DNA from: Pseudomonas fluorescens
Lineage (GTDB): Bacteria; Pseudomonadota; Gammaproteobacteria; Pseudomonadales; Pseudomonadaceae
Reading direction: 5' to 3'
Assembly: GCF_002022275.1 (NCBI RefSeq)
Contig: NZ_MSDF01000016.1
Coordinates: 374,301-438,300 of the forward strand
DNA length: 64,000 nucleotides
The translations under genes were made by a program, and so were the position numbers. The notes beneath the pieces were generated by a model. The model had not been told where the DNA came from. It saw only the letters and a program-made list of their open reading frames with translations, and ran no database searches. Numbering within the stretch: position 1 is the first letter of the stretch; each line of letters opens with the position of its first letter. Below, piece by piece: positions 54,111 to 64,000 of the stretch.

Positions 54111-54923
54111 TCAGAGTTGACGAATGACCTGGGCAGCGGTCGCCACGTTATGGGCCAGGTGCAGCGGATTAATGGTCCCGACAATAGCACTGGCGACGCC
54201 CGTTTGCGCAAACAACAACATGAAACTGGCGTGAATTGGATCCATTCCAGGTTCCAGGCATACGTGGCCGCTGGCCAAAGCCTTTTTCACCAGAATTCCC
54301 TTGCCATGCGCCGCCGCGTAATCAATCACGGCTTTCTCGGTCTGTTCGTTGAGATTGTAGGTGACCATCGCGCAATCGCCCCTTTCCAGAGCCTTCACGC
54401 CGCCTTCAACGGTTTTGCCGGAGAAGCCGAAACCGCGAATCTTGCCTTCTTTTTTCAACGCTTCCAGGGTCTCGTAGACTTCACAGTCGTTGAGGATGTG
54501 CAGGTCATTGCCGTCAGAATGCACCAGCACCAGGTCGATGAAATCCGTTTCAAGGCGTTGCAAGCTGCGCTCCACCGACATTCGCGTGTGAGCCGCGCTG
54601 AAGTCGTGACGGGACTGGCCCGCTTCGAACTCTTCACCGACCTTGCTGACAATCACCCAGTCCTTGCGCTGGCCACGCAGCAGCGGGCCCAAGCGCTCTT
54701 CACTGCGCCCATAAGCGGGGGCGGTGTCGATCAGGTTGATGCCCAATTGTTGGGCCTGGCGCAATAACATCCGCGCTTCGTCATCGTCCGGAATCTGGAA
54801 GCCGCTGGGGTATTTCACCCCTTGGTCGCGACCCAATTTGACGGTGCCCAGGCCCAGAGGCGAGACCAGCAGGCCGGTGCTGCCCAAGGGGCGATGCAGG
54901 TCGTGCAGGGTTGGCAGGCTCAT
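54111..54923 (-). CDS. aldo/keto reductase
   Basis: A 270-residue NAD(P)H-dependent aldo/keto reductase barrel. It shows the catalytic region LIDTAPAYGRSEERLG at about residues 60-75 (Asp, Tyr), the Lys in VIVSKVG at about 93-99 and the conserved LVLVHSDGND in place of the usual VHxPD. It ends with a cofactor-side segment ASAIVGTINPLHLAHNV. Its start overlaps the stop of the FAD oxidoreductase gene by ATGA. The substrate is unknown; the two enzymes may act on one metabolite. Confidence 0.9.
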   Translation of the reverse strand: MSLPTLHDLHRPLGSTGLLVSPLGLGTVKLGRDQGVKYPSGFQIPDDDEARMLLRQAQQLGINLIDTAPAYGRSEERLGPLLRGQRKDWVIVSKVGEEFEAGQSRHDFSAAHTRMSVERSLQRLETDFIDLVLVHSDGNDLHILNDCEVYETLEALKKEGKIRGFGFSGKTVEGGVKALERGDCAMVTYNLNEQTEKAVIDYAAAHGKGILVKKALASGHVCLEPGMDPIHASFMLLFAQTGVASAIVGTINPLHLAHNVATAAQVIRQL

Positions 54924-56095
54924 GGCAACAATTGCTCCCAGGCAGGTTGGCCGAGGGCCGGTTTCGGCAGATCAGGCAGGGCTTCGTTGGCAGTCGGGCG
55001 TATGCCGTCGCGTTCCAGTGCGCTGAGCACGCGGTCTGCGAAGTCCGGCGCCAGCGCCAGCTTGGTCGGCCAGCCGACGAGCAGGCGGCCCTGTTCGGCG
55101 AGGAAGGCGTTGTCCGGGCGCGTCAGGCCCGATTGCAGCGGCTCGGCGCGGTCGACGCGCAGGGTCGCCCAGCGGGTCTGGCTCATGTCGATCCACGGCA
55201 GCAGTTGCGCCAGCTCTTTTTGCGCCGTGGAGATCTGTTCTTCAGGCGTACGCGCCACACCATCGGCCTCGGCAATGTCGCCGCCCATGTACCACACCCA
55301 ATTGCCATCGGCGGCCGGGTGGGTGGTGACGGTGATGCGCGGTTTGGTGCCGCCGCCCAGGCAGTGGGCGTACAGCGGTTTGAGGCCGGGCCCCTTGGCG
55401 ATGATCATGTGCAGCGGGCGGGTCTGCATGGCCGGTTGGCTGAGGCCCAGGGCGCTGAGTAAATCCGCCGTGCCGCCGCCTGCGCTCAAGACGATGCGTT
55501 GGGCGCGGATCTCGCGCCCGTCCACCTTCAAACCCACCAGCGTGTCGCCTTCCAGCAGCGGTTCGATGTGTTGCCCGGCGAGCACGCCGTCACCGGCCAG
55601 TTGCGCCAAGCGTTCGACCAGGCTGGGGACGTCGACCACCAGTTCCGCCAGGCGATAGACCTTGCCCTTGAAGCGGCGGTCTTGCAGGGCCGGGGGCAAT
55701 TCGTCGCCCTTGACCTGATCGACCCGCCCGCGCACGGCTTTGCTGGCGAAGAAACTGGTGAGGTTGCCGGCGATCGTGCCCGGGGACCACAGGTAATGGG
55801 CTTCGGACAGCAAACGCACGCCGGACAGGTCCAGCTCGCCGTTCCCCGCCAGCGCTTCACGCCAGCGGCGCGGCATGTCGGCAATCGCTTCGGAAGCGCC
55901 GGTGAGGGCGCCGTGCAGGGCGTATTTCGCACCGCCGTGAATGATCCCCTGGGACTTCACGGTTTGCCCGCCGCCCAAGGTGGCGTTTTCCACCACCACC
56001 GTGGAAAACCCCTGGCTGCGCAGGCGCGCATTCAGCCAGAGGCCGGCAACCCCGGCGCCGACAATCAGAACGTCGGTGGAAATAACGGATGGCAT
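54920..56095 (-). CDS. FAD-dependent oxidoreductase (DAO family)
   Basis: A 391-residue flavoenzyme of the D-amino-acid oxidase/glycerol-3-phosphate dehydrogenase fold. The N-terminal dinucleotide motif VLIVGAGVAGLWLNARLRS lies at about residues 8-26, and a Gly-rich GGGQTVKSQGIIHGGAKYAL segment at about 41-60 is typical of this superfamily. Near the C-terminus LLVGWPTKLALAPDFADRVL contains the second flavin contact. It is the first gene of the FAD oxidoreductase-aldo/keto reductase-unknown gene operon. The substrate is unknown. Confidence 0.88.
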   Translation of the reverse strand: MPSVISTDVLIVGAGVAGLWLNARLRSQGFSTVVVENATLGGGQTVKSQGIIHGGAKYALHGALTGASEAIADMPRRWREALAGNGELDLSGVRLLSEAHYLWSPGTIAGNLTSFFASKAVRGRVDQVKGDELPPALQDRRFKGKVYRLAELVVDVPSLVERLAQLAGDGVLAGQHIEPLLEGDTLVGLKVDGREIRAQRIVLSAGGGTADLLSALGLSQPAMQTRPLHMIIAKGPGLKPLYAHCLGGGTKPRITVTTHPAADGNWVWYMGGDIAEADGVARTPEEQISTAQKELAQLLPWIDMSQTRWATLRVDRAEPLQSGLTRPDNAFLAEQGRLLVGWPTKLALAPDFADRVLSALERDGIRPTANEALPDLPKPALGQPAWEQLLP

Positions 56096-56150
56096 CGGCG
56101 ACCTCAGTGTTCAAGACAAGAGGCGCAGTATACAGGCTGTTGAGGAGTGG

Positions 56151-56486
56151 TCAGTGCCCGGCGGTTTTCGAGAACAGCTGAATCACCACCACGCCCAGCA
56201 CAATCAGGCCCATGCCCAGCATCGCCGGTACATCCAGCTTCTGCCCGTAGATAAACAGCGCGGCGACGCTGACCATCACAATTCCGAGGCCGGCCCACAC
56301 TGCGTACGCCACGCCCACCGGCACGGTGCGCACCACCAGCGTGAGCATCCAGAACGCCACGCCGTAGCCGACGATAACCAGCAGTAACGGAATGGGGGTG
56401 CTCCAGCCCTTGATCGCTTTCATGGAAACGGTCGCAATCACTTCCGAGCAAATGGCGATGGCCAAATAAACGTAGGCAGCATTCAT
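56151..56486 (-). CDS. emrE: small multidrug resistance efflux protein, EmrE-like
   Basis: A 111-residue SMR antiporter with four membrane helices that exports cationic compounds with proton exchange. The essential Glu is Glu15 in ICSEVIATVSMK, and the family stretch PVGVAYAVWAGLGIV lies at about 56-70. GGTPxxxAYAxWxGxG-type conservation favours the drug/quaternary-ammonium branch (EmrE) over the guanidinium branch, but I cannot separate them fully. It is divergent from a lysR gene. I see no guanidine riboswitch in the 104-base gap. Confidence 0.9.
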   Translation of the reverse strand: MNAAYVYLAIAICSEVIATVSMKAIKGWSTPIPLLLVIVGYGVAFWMLTLVVRTVPVGVAYAVWAGLGIVMVSVAALFIYGQKLDVPAMLGMGLIVLGVVVIQLFSKTAGH

Positions 56487-56548
56487 GGGGGTTTCCTCGG
56501 TGTGCAGCGTGCTTGAATAAGGTCGCCATTCTAACGCTTAACAAGATG

Positions 56549-56569
56549 GGATAAAGTCATTACCTATCC
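56549..56569. promoter_or_regulatory. inverted repeat GGATA-N11-TATCC, candidate LysR operator
   Basis: Five-base perfect arms (56549-56553 and 56565-56569) with an 11-base centre, in the gap between emrE and the lysR gene and 21 bases before the lysR start. The geometry suits a LysR-type recognition site that controls both genes; binding is not proven. Confidence 0.4.
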
Positions 56570-56590
56570 GATATAAAGATGGGTTGAGCC

Positions 56591-57481
56591 ATGAGCGTGC
56601 AGTGGAATCTGGAACAGATGCGCCTGTTTGTCAGCGTCGCCGAGCAGCGTTCGTTTTCGGCAGTAGCGCGTCACCAGCGCAAGGCACAATCGGCGGTGAG
56701 CAACGGTATTGCCTTGCTCGAAGCGGATCTGGGCCTGAGCCTGTTCGAGCGTAGCAGCGGTCGCCAGCCGGTCTTGACCGAAGCCGGCAGCGTTTTGCTG
56801 GAGGAGGCGCGCGAAGTATTGCGCCAATGCGAGCGCCTCAATGGCCGCGCGCTGTCGCTGACACGTGGCGAAGAAGCCCTGCTGCGTCTGGCCCAGGATG
56901 AAGCCATGTTGTTCCAGCCGGTACTCGACAGCCTTGAAGCGTTGGCTGCGCAATACCCGCATCTGGAAGTGCAGCTGTCCAGCGCCGCCCAGGGCGACGT
57001 GGCGCGCAAGCTGGTTGAGCGCAAGGCGGACCTGGGCCTGTTGTTCTATCACGACCAGATCCCCGAAGCCCTTGAACGGCGCGTGGTGGGCAGTGTGGAA
57101 ATGGTCACGGTGTGCGGCGTGAATCACCCGCTGGCACAGGATAAGTACGTAACGTGCCAGCGCCTGGCGCAGTTTCGCCAGTTGCTGATGTCGACCCAGA
57201 CCAGCGTCTACCCCGGCAGCGAAGCCGCCAGCCCGCTGGTGTGGCGCGCCGACAGTTTTTACGTGCTCGCCGAATGGCTGATGAGCGGCTTGGGCTGGGC
57301 GTGGCTGCCCCGGCATATCGTGCAGTACCCGACCTACCAACAGCAGATGGTCGAACTGGACAGCGAATGGACCCCGCCGGCGCTGGTGGTCGAGCTGGTC
57401 TGGCGCCGCGACGAACACCTTGGCCCCGCCGCGCGCTTTCTGGCTGAACGATTTGCCGAGTGCTTGCAGGCGATTGACTGA
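56591..57481 (+). CDS. LysR-family transcription regulator
   Basis: A 296-residue regulator with an N-terminal winged helix-turn-helix (about 6-65, MRLFVSVAEQRSFSAVARHQRKAQSAVS) and a C-terminal co-inducer domain (about 90-290). It is divergent from emrE and may control it. The ligand is unknown. It is followed 23 bases later by waaA on the same strand, although waaA probably has its own promoter. Confidence 0.92.
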   Translation: MSVQWNLEQMRLFVSVAEQRSFSAVARHQRKAQSAVSNGIALLEADLGLSLFERSSGRQPVLTEAGSVLLEEAREVLRQCERLNGRALSLTRGEEALLRLAQDEAMLFQPVLDSLEALAAQYPHLEVQLSSAAQGDVARKLVERKADLGLLFYHDQIPEALERRVVGSVEMVTVCGVNHPLAQDKYVTCQRLAQFRQLLMSTQTSVYPGSEAASPLVWRADSFYVLAEWLMSGLGWAWLPRHIVQYPTYQQQMVELDSEWTPPALVVELVWRRDEHLGPAARFLAERFAECLQAID

Positions 57482-57504
57482 AAAAGCCGATAAACTCCGC
57501 CGCC

Positions 57505-58779
57505 ATGAATAGAACTCTCTACAGCTGTCTGTTTTACCTGGCGCTGCCGTTGGTGGCTTTACGTCTGTGGCTGCGCGCGCGCAAGGCCCCGGCCTACGCC
57601 AAGCGCGTCGGCGAACGGTTTTCCTATGGCTTGCCGGTGATGAAACCGGGCGGGATCTGGGTGCATGCGGTATCGGTCGGCGAAAGCATCGCCGCCGCAC
57701 CGATGATTCGCGGGTTGATGGCGCGTCATCCCACGCTGCCCATCACGGTCACCTGCATGACGCCCACCGGTTCCGAGCGCATTCAGGCGCTGTTCGCCAA
57801 TGAGCCGCGCATTCAGCACTGCTATTTACCCTATGACGTGCCGTGTGCGGCCAAGCGGTTTCTTGATCGCGTGCAGCCGAAACTGGCGGTGATCATGGAG
57901 ACCGAGCTGTGGCCCAACCATATCCACGCCTGCGCCCAGCGCGGGATTCCGGTGGCGTTAGCCAATGCGCGGTTATCGGCGCGTTCGGCCAAGGGTTACG
58001 GGCGTTTCGCCAAACTGACCGCGCCGATGCTGGCTGAAATGAGCCTGTTTGCCGTGCAGACGCACACCGAAGCGCAGCGTTATCTAAACCTGGGCGCGCG
58101 CCCGGAAACGGTTGAGGTCACCGGATCGATCAAGTTCGACCTGACCATCGACCCGCAACTGCCCGTGCGCGCCGCCGCCCTGCGTGAACAATGGGGCGCC
58201 AGCGAGCGCCCGGTGTGGATCGCCGCCAGCACCCATGAAGGTGAAGACGAGGTAGTCCTTGCTGCGCACCGCCAGCTGCTCGAAAGCTACCCCAATGCAC
58301 TGCTGATTCTGGTGCCGCGCCATCAGGAGCGCTTCGGCCCGATGTTCGAGCTGTGCACGCAACAGGGGTTTGCCACGGTGCGCCGGTCCAGCGGCGAGCC
58401 AGTGACTGCGCAAACCGCGGTGTTGCTGGGCGACACCATGGGCGAACTGCTGTTTCTGTATGCGCTGGCTGATAGCGCTTTCGTCGGTGGCAGCCTGGTG
58501 GCGACTGGCGGTCACAACCCGCTGGAACCGGCCGCGCTGGGTAAGCCGGTGATCATGGGGCCGCACGTGTTTAACTTCCTTGAGATCACCGCGATGATGC
58601 GCGAGGCCGGGGCGTTGCGAGCGGTGGATGATGCCGAAGGGTTGGCCGAAGCCGTGCGGCAGTTGTTCGAGCTGCCGCAGGACGCGCGCAAGATGGCTGC
58701 AGCGGGATCGAAGGTGATGCAGGCCAATCAAGGTGCGCTCAAGCGCTTGCTTGATGGTTTGGACAGATTGCTGAATTAA
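57505..58779 (+). CDS. waaA: 3-deoxy-D-manno-octulosonic acid (Kdo) transferase WaaA
   Basis: GT30 enzyme that adds two Kdo residues to lipid A precursor, the acceptor for WaaC. The 424 residues contain an N-terminal membrane anchor (about 5-22), the acceptor half with GGIWVHAVSVGE at about 48-59 and METELWPN at about 131-138, and the donor half with AASTHEGEDEVVL and GGHNPLEPAALGKPVIMGPH at about 334-353. It is essential. A REP doublet follows it. The ATG at 57505 has no strong ribosome site. Confidence 0.97.
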   Translation: MNRTLYSCLFYLALPLVALRLWLRARKAPAYAKRVGERFSYGLPVMKPGGIWVHAVSVGESIAAAPMIRGLMARHPTLPITVTCMTPTGSERIQALFANEPRIQHCYLPYDVPCAAKRFLDRVQPKLAVIMETELWPNHIHACAQRGIPVALANARLSARSAKGYGRFAKLTAPMLAEMSLFAVQTHTEAQRYLNLGARPETVEVTGSIKFDLTIDPQLPVRAAALREQWGASERPVWIAASTHEGEDEVVLAAHRQLLESYPNALLILVPRHQERFGPMFELCTQQGFATVRRSSGEPVTAQTAVLLGDTMGELLFLYALADSAFVGGSLVATGGHNPLEPAALGKPVIMGPHVFNFLEITAMMREAGALRAVDDAEGLAEAVRQLFELPQDARKMAAAGSKVMQANQGALKRLLDGLDRLLN

Positions 58780-58791
58780 CGCGGAGCAAAA

Positions 58792-58878
58792 TGTGGGAGC
58801 TGGCTTGCCTGCGATGCAGACACCTCGGTCTATCAGTTACACCCGGGTGATGCTATCGCAGGCAAGCCAGCTCCCACA
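58792..58878. repeat. REP doublet, TGTGGGAGCTGG family
   Basis: Inverted arms of the main family between the convergent waaA and TolC-family genes. Its spacer is nearly the same as that of the doublet at 52987. Confidence 0.92.
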
Positions 58879-58895
58879 TGGGGTCTGTGGTGAAT

Positions 58896-60335
58896 TCAGG
58901 AACCGGGGCGGGCCTTGAGCTGCTCGGCAGCCGCCTTGGCCAGATCCGGCGGCAGGAAGTCTTTGTCCGGGTTGTAGTCAGCCTTGAGGTAACGCGCCAA
59001 ATCCTGCAAGTCCCCCGGGTTCAGCGTGCCCGCTGCCTGCTTCAAACGCAGGTTGTCGAGGATGTAGTCATAGCGGCTGTTGTTGTAGTTGCGCACCGAC
59101 GCGTAAAGCTGGCGTTGTGAATCCAGCACATCAACGATGTTGCGCGTACCCACCTGATAGCCGATTTCTGTAGCTTCCACCGCGCTCTGATTGGAGATGA
59201 TCGACTGGCGGCGCGCCTGCACCTGTTCCACATCGGTGTTCACCGCGCGATGCAGGTTGCGCGTGTTTTCCACCACCTGACGGCGCAGGCCTTCGCGCTG
59301 CTGCTCGCTCTGGTCCAGACGTGAATAGGATTCGCGCACTTGCGAGCTGGTCAGGCCGCCGCTGTAGATCGGGATGCTCAGGCGCAGGCCGATGGTGCGT
59401 TGGGACACATCGCCACCGTACGGCACTGGCAGTTGGTTCGGGTTGCTGAAGCCGAGTGCGTCGTTGTCGCCTTTTTCGTATTGCGCCACGGCGTCCAGCG
59501 TCGGCAAGTGGCCGGCCTTGCGCTGCCGCAGGGTTTCTTCAGCAGCGGTGACAGCGTAGTTGCTGGCGAGCAGGTTGAGGTTCTGGCGACCGGCCGTTTC
59601 AACCCAGGCCTTGGCGTCGTTTGGCGCCGGCGGCAACACCGGCAGCGTGTGCACGATGCCCTGAATCGAATTGTACTGGCGGTTGGTCAGGGTGATCAGC
59701 GCTTCGAAGGCGTCGTCGACCTGGCGCTGCGCAACGATGCGGTTGGCGCGTGCGGTGTCGTAGCTGGCCTGGGATTGCAGCACGTCGGTCTTGTCGGAAA
59801 GGCCGACGTCGAAGCGCTCGTTGGACTGGTCGAGCTGGCGCTTGAAGGCGTTTTCTTCAGCTTTGGTCGAGGCCAGGTTGTCCTGGGCGCGCAGCACGGC
59901 GAAGTAGTTTTCGGCGCTTTGCAGGATCAGGTTCTGTTCGGTGGCCGAGAGTTGCAGCGAGGCTTGCTCGTTGACGGCCTCGGCGGCTTGCAGCTGGAAC
60001 CAGCGATCGGCGCGGAACAGCGGCTGACTCAAGGTGGCGCGCCAGGAGTGGGCGTCACGGTTGACGGTGGCGGCCGGTTGGTCGATCTGGGTGCGCACGT
60101 TATTGCTGTCGGCGCCGGCTGACAGATTGGGCAGCAAGCCGGCGCGGGCCTGGGGTACCACTTCTTTTTGCGCGCCGTACTGGGCGCGGGCTGCGGCCAG
60201 GTCGGCGTTGTTGTTGGCCGCCTCCTGGTAGACGCTGACCAGGTCGGTTTGGACGGACAAGGGCGCTTCAGCTGCCCAGACCATTCCGTTGGTCGCACAA
60301 GACACGGCGAGAGCCAGTGAGAGTTTGCGCAGCAT
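58896..60335 (-). CDS. tolC: TolC-family outer membrane efflux protein
   Basis: A 479-residue outer membrane channel of type I secretion and efflux pumps. A signal peptide of about 21 residues ends VWA. The two halves repeat the TolC helix/strand pattern, with SWRATLSQPLFRADRWFQLQ in the first half and IGLRLSIPIYSGGLTSSQVRES in the second. No lipobox is present, which favours a true TolC/OpmH type over the OprM lipoproteins. No inner-membrane pump gene is adjacent, so it probably serves several partners. It is divergent from the thiamine locus. Confidence 0.9.
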   Translation of the reverse strand: MLRKLSLALAVSCATNGMVWAAEAPLSVQTDLVSVYQEAANNNADLAAARAQYGAQKEVVPQARAGLLPNLSAGADSNNVRTQIDQPAATVNRDAHSWRATLSQPLFRADRWFQLQAAEAVNEQASLQLSATEQNLILQSAENYFAVLRAQDNLASTKAEENAFKRQLDQSNERFDVGLSDKTDVLQSQASYDTARANRIVAQRQVDDAFEALITLTNRQYNSIQGIVHTLPVLPPAPNDAKAWVETAGRQNLNLLASNYAVTAAEETLRQRKAGHLPTLDAVAQYEKGDNDALGFSNPNQLPVPYGGDVSQRTIGLRLSIPIYSGGLTSSQVRESYSRLDQSEQQREGLRRQVVENTRNLHRAVNTDVEQVQARRQSIISNQSAVEATEIGYQVGTRNIVDVLDSQRQLYASVRNYNNSRYDYILDNLRLKQAAGTLNPGDLQDLARYLKADYNPDKDFLPPDLAKAAAEQLKARPGS

Positions 60336-60497
60336 GTGGCGATCCCTAGATTGAATATTACGGCTGTAATTTAGCGCCCAAGGCTAAGGCTGGCCGTTCC
60401 CGGCGTCAAGCGTTGAGGCAACGCCCGAGTGTAGTGGCGAGATCACGGCACAACAATCCCGCAATCACGCCATTCATCACGCTGAATGCGTAGCTCA

Positions 60498-60526
60498 TTG
60501 GCAATTTGCCCGCGGCGGTCTAGACT
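60498..60526 (+). promoter_or_regulatory. sigma-70 promoter of thiC
   Basis: TTGGCA (60498-60503), 17 bases, TAGACT (60521-60526). The predicted start near 60533 falls just before the riboswitch begins, which is strong independent support. Confidence 0.7.
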
Positions 60527-60534
60527 GGCCGCGT

Positions 60535-62672
<2,138 letters not shown>

Positions 62673-62701
62673 TCCGGAGGCGGCGGCGACTCTGCCGCCG
62701 T

Positions 62702-62769
62702 CATCGCGGGCAAGCCCGGCTCCCACACTGGAATGCGATCTTCTGTGGGAGCCGGGCTTGCCCGCGATA
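62702..62769. repeat. REP doublet, TGTGGGAGCCGGGC family, inverted orientation
   Basis: The two REP arms face the opposite way to the other doublets: the sequence begins with ATCGCGGGCAAGCCCGGCTC and ends with its complement, the TGTGGGAG tips pointing inwards. It lies between thiC and the cytX-like gene. Confidence 0.88.
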
Positions 62770-62810
62770 GCGATCCCACAAACAACAAATGCCCCTCAGA
62801 GATTCCACCC

Positions 62811-64000
62811 TTGAGCATTCAACCCAGTACTTATTCCCCGGACATCGCAGTCCCCGCTGACAAACGCGTGTTCGGCGCCCGCGACCTGTTCTCCCTGTGG
62901 TTCTCCCTCGGCATCGGCCTGATGGTCCTGCAAACCGGCGCACTCCTCGCGCCGGGCCTGGGCTTGTCCGGCTCGTTGCTGGCGATTTTCCTCGGCACGC
63001 TGGTGGGTGTGTTGCTGCTGGCCGCTGTCGGCGTGATCGGCAGCGACACCGGCCTGTCGGCCATGGCCGCGCTTAAACTCAGCCTCGGCGCCAAAGGCGC
63101 GAGCCTGCCCGCATTGCTGAACCTGCTGCAGCTGATCGGCTGGGGTTCGTTCGAAATCATCGTGATGCGTGACGCCGCCAGCCTGCTCGGCACGCGGGCT
63201 TTCAGCGAAGGCAGTGTGCTCGCCAGCCCGTTGCTGTGGACACTGTTTTTCGGCGGCTTGGCGACCTTGCTGGCCGTCAGCGGTCCGCTGACCTTCGTGC
63301 GGCAAATCCTGCGCAAGTGGGGCATCTGGCTGCTGCTGGCCGCCTGCCTGTGGCTGACCTGGAACCTGTTCGCCAAGGCTGACCTGGCCGCACTGTGGGC
63401 CAAGTCCGGCGACGGTTCGATGCCGTTTGCCGTGGGCTTTGATATTGCCATCGCCATGCCCTTGTCGTGGCTGCCGCTGATTGCCGATTACTCACGCTTC
63501 GGCAAGCGCGCTAAAAGCGTGTTCGGCGGCACTGCGCTCGGGTTCTTTATCGGTAATTTCTGGCTGATGAGCCTGGGCGTGGCCTACACCCTGGCGTTTG
63601 CGCCAAGCGGTGAAGTGAACGCGCTGTTGCTCGCACTGGCCGGGGCAGGGCTGGGCATTCCGCTGTTGCTGATTCTGCTGGACGAGTCGGAAAACGCCTT
63701 TGCCGATATTCACTCGGCGGCGGTCTCCAGCGGGATTCTGTTGCGCTTGAAGGTCGAGCACCTGGCCTTGGCCATCGGTGTGATCTGCACCTTGATCGCC
63801 TGTTTTGCGCCTTTGGCGCAGTACCAGAACTTCCTGCTGCTGATCGGCTCGGTGTTCGCGCCGCTGTTCGGCGTGGTGCTGGTGGATCACTTTATCCTGC
63901 GCCGCCGAGGCCAGGGCCGCGTCGCCAGCCTGCATTGGCCGGCGCTGGTGGCGTGGCTGGGCGGCATCGCCATCTACCACGTGCTGGCCAACCTGTATCC
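62811..64000 (+). CDS. cytX: CytX-like hydroxymethylpyrimidine permease, 3' end beyond the window
   Basis: NCS1-family inner-membrane transporter, of which about 396 residues are visible and the frame is open to the last base. It has about 11 hydrophobic helices, with FGARDLFSLWFSLGIGLMVLQTG at the first helix and FDIAIAMPLSWLPLIADYSRFGK, a family-typical stretch. Its placement after thiC fits the CytX group (pyrimidine uptake for thiamine salvage) better than a general cytosine permease, but this is by context. The best start is the TTG at 62811 giving MSIQPSTYSPD; the nearby ATG at 62789 is out of frame. It is not obviously part of the thiC message because of the REP doublet between them. 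Confidence 0.85.
   Translation, partial: MSIQPSTYSPDIAVPADKRVFGARDLFSLWFSLGIGLMVLQTGALLAPGLGLSGSLLAIFLGTLVGVLLLAAVGVIGSDTGLSAMAALKLSLGAKGASLPALLNLLQLIGWGSFEIIVMRDAASLLGTRAFSEGSVLASPLLWTLFFGGLATLLAVSGPLTFVRQILRKWGIWLLLAACLWLTWNLFAKADLAALWAKSGDGSMPFAVGFDIAIAMPLSWLPLIADYSRFGKRAKSVFGGTALGFFIGNFWLMSLGVAYTLAFAPSGEVNALLLALAGAGLGIPLLLILLDESENAFADIHSAAVSSGILLRLKVEHLALAIGVICTLIACFAPLAQYQNFLLLIGSVFAPLFGVVLVDHFILRRRGQGRVASLHWPALVAWLGGIAIYHVLANLY

Overview
The window looks like chromosomal DNA of a Pseudomonas of the P. fluorescens group. The gene order matches, as I recall it, the P. aeruginosa core region running from dipA-aceF-aceE-glnE through the lipopolysaccharide (LPS) core cluster to waaA, with fluorescens-type REP doublets between genes, high GC and dense coding on both strands. 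I see no phage, integrase, insertion sequence, CRISPR array, tRNA or rRNA.

Layout. 1-3660: a truncated chemoreceptor gene, a two-gene coiled-coil/ZapA-like unit and an acyl-CoA dehydrogenase. 3894-9861: the proline module, putA and putP, divergent across a region studded with PutA-type GTTGCA boxes. 9996-13698: an orphan type VI secretion pair (vgrG plus a DUF4123 adaptor, with no effector gene after it) and rlmJ. 13878-25223: msrA, the c-di-GMP phosphodiesterase gene dipA, and pyruvate dehydrogenase aceE-aceF, divergent from glnE; two GntR/FadR-type palindromes lie in the aceE promoter. 25441-32387: the tight operon waaF-waaC-waaG-waaP followed by three more LPS-kinase-like genes. 32601-40264: an accessory block with a sigma-54 promoter, a ribose-type ABC importer, a TonB-dependent receptor and two tandem lipoproteins. 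40399-52975: LPS genes resume with a carbamoyltransferase, mig-14, a PIG-L deacetylase, two glycosyltransferases, a WaaL ligase fused to a kinase-like domain, msbA, hldE and a nucleotide-sugar epimerase. 53101-58779: an unknown gene with a Nudix-like box, an aldo/keto reductase, an FAD oxidoreductase, an SMR efflux protein, a LysR regulator and waaA. 58896-64000: a TolC-family outer membrane protein, then a TPP riboswitch, thiC and a truncated cytX-type permease.

The main theme is envelope building. Kdo is added by WaaA, heptose is made by HldE and added by WaaC and WaaF, later sugars come from WaaG and two more glycosyltransferases, a carbamoyl group is probably added, MsbA flips the lipid A-core and WaaL ligates O-antigen. 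Around this sit six kinase-like domains, two of which lack the usual catalytic Asp. I consider this kinase battery, with the ligase-kinase fusion, the most interesting part of the window. Nine REP doublets sit between genes. Gene calls rest on reading motifs and neighbourhood by eye; no database search was run, and references to other genomes are from memory.
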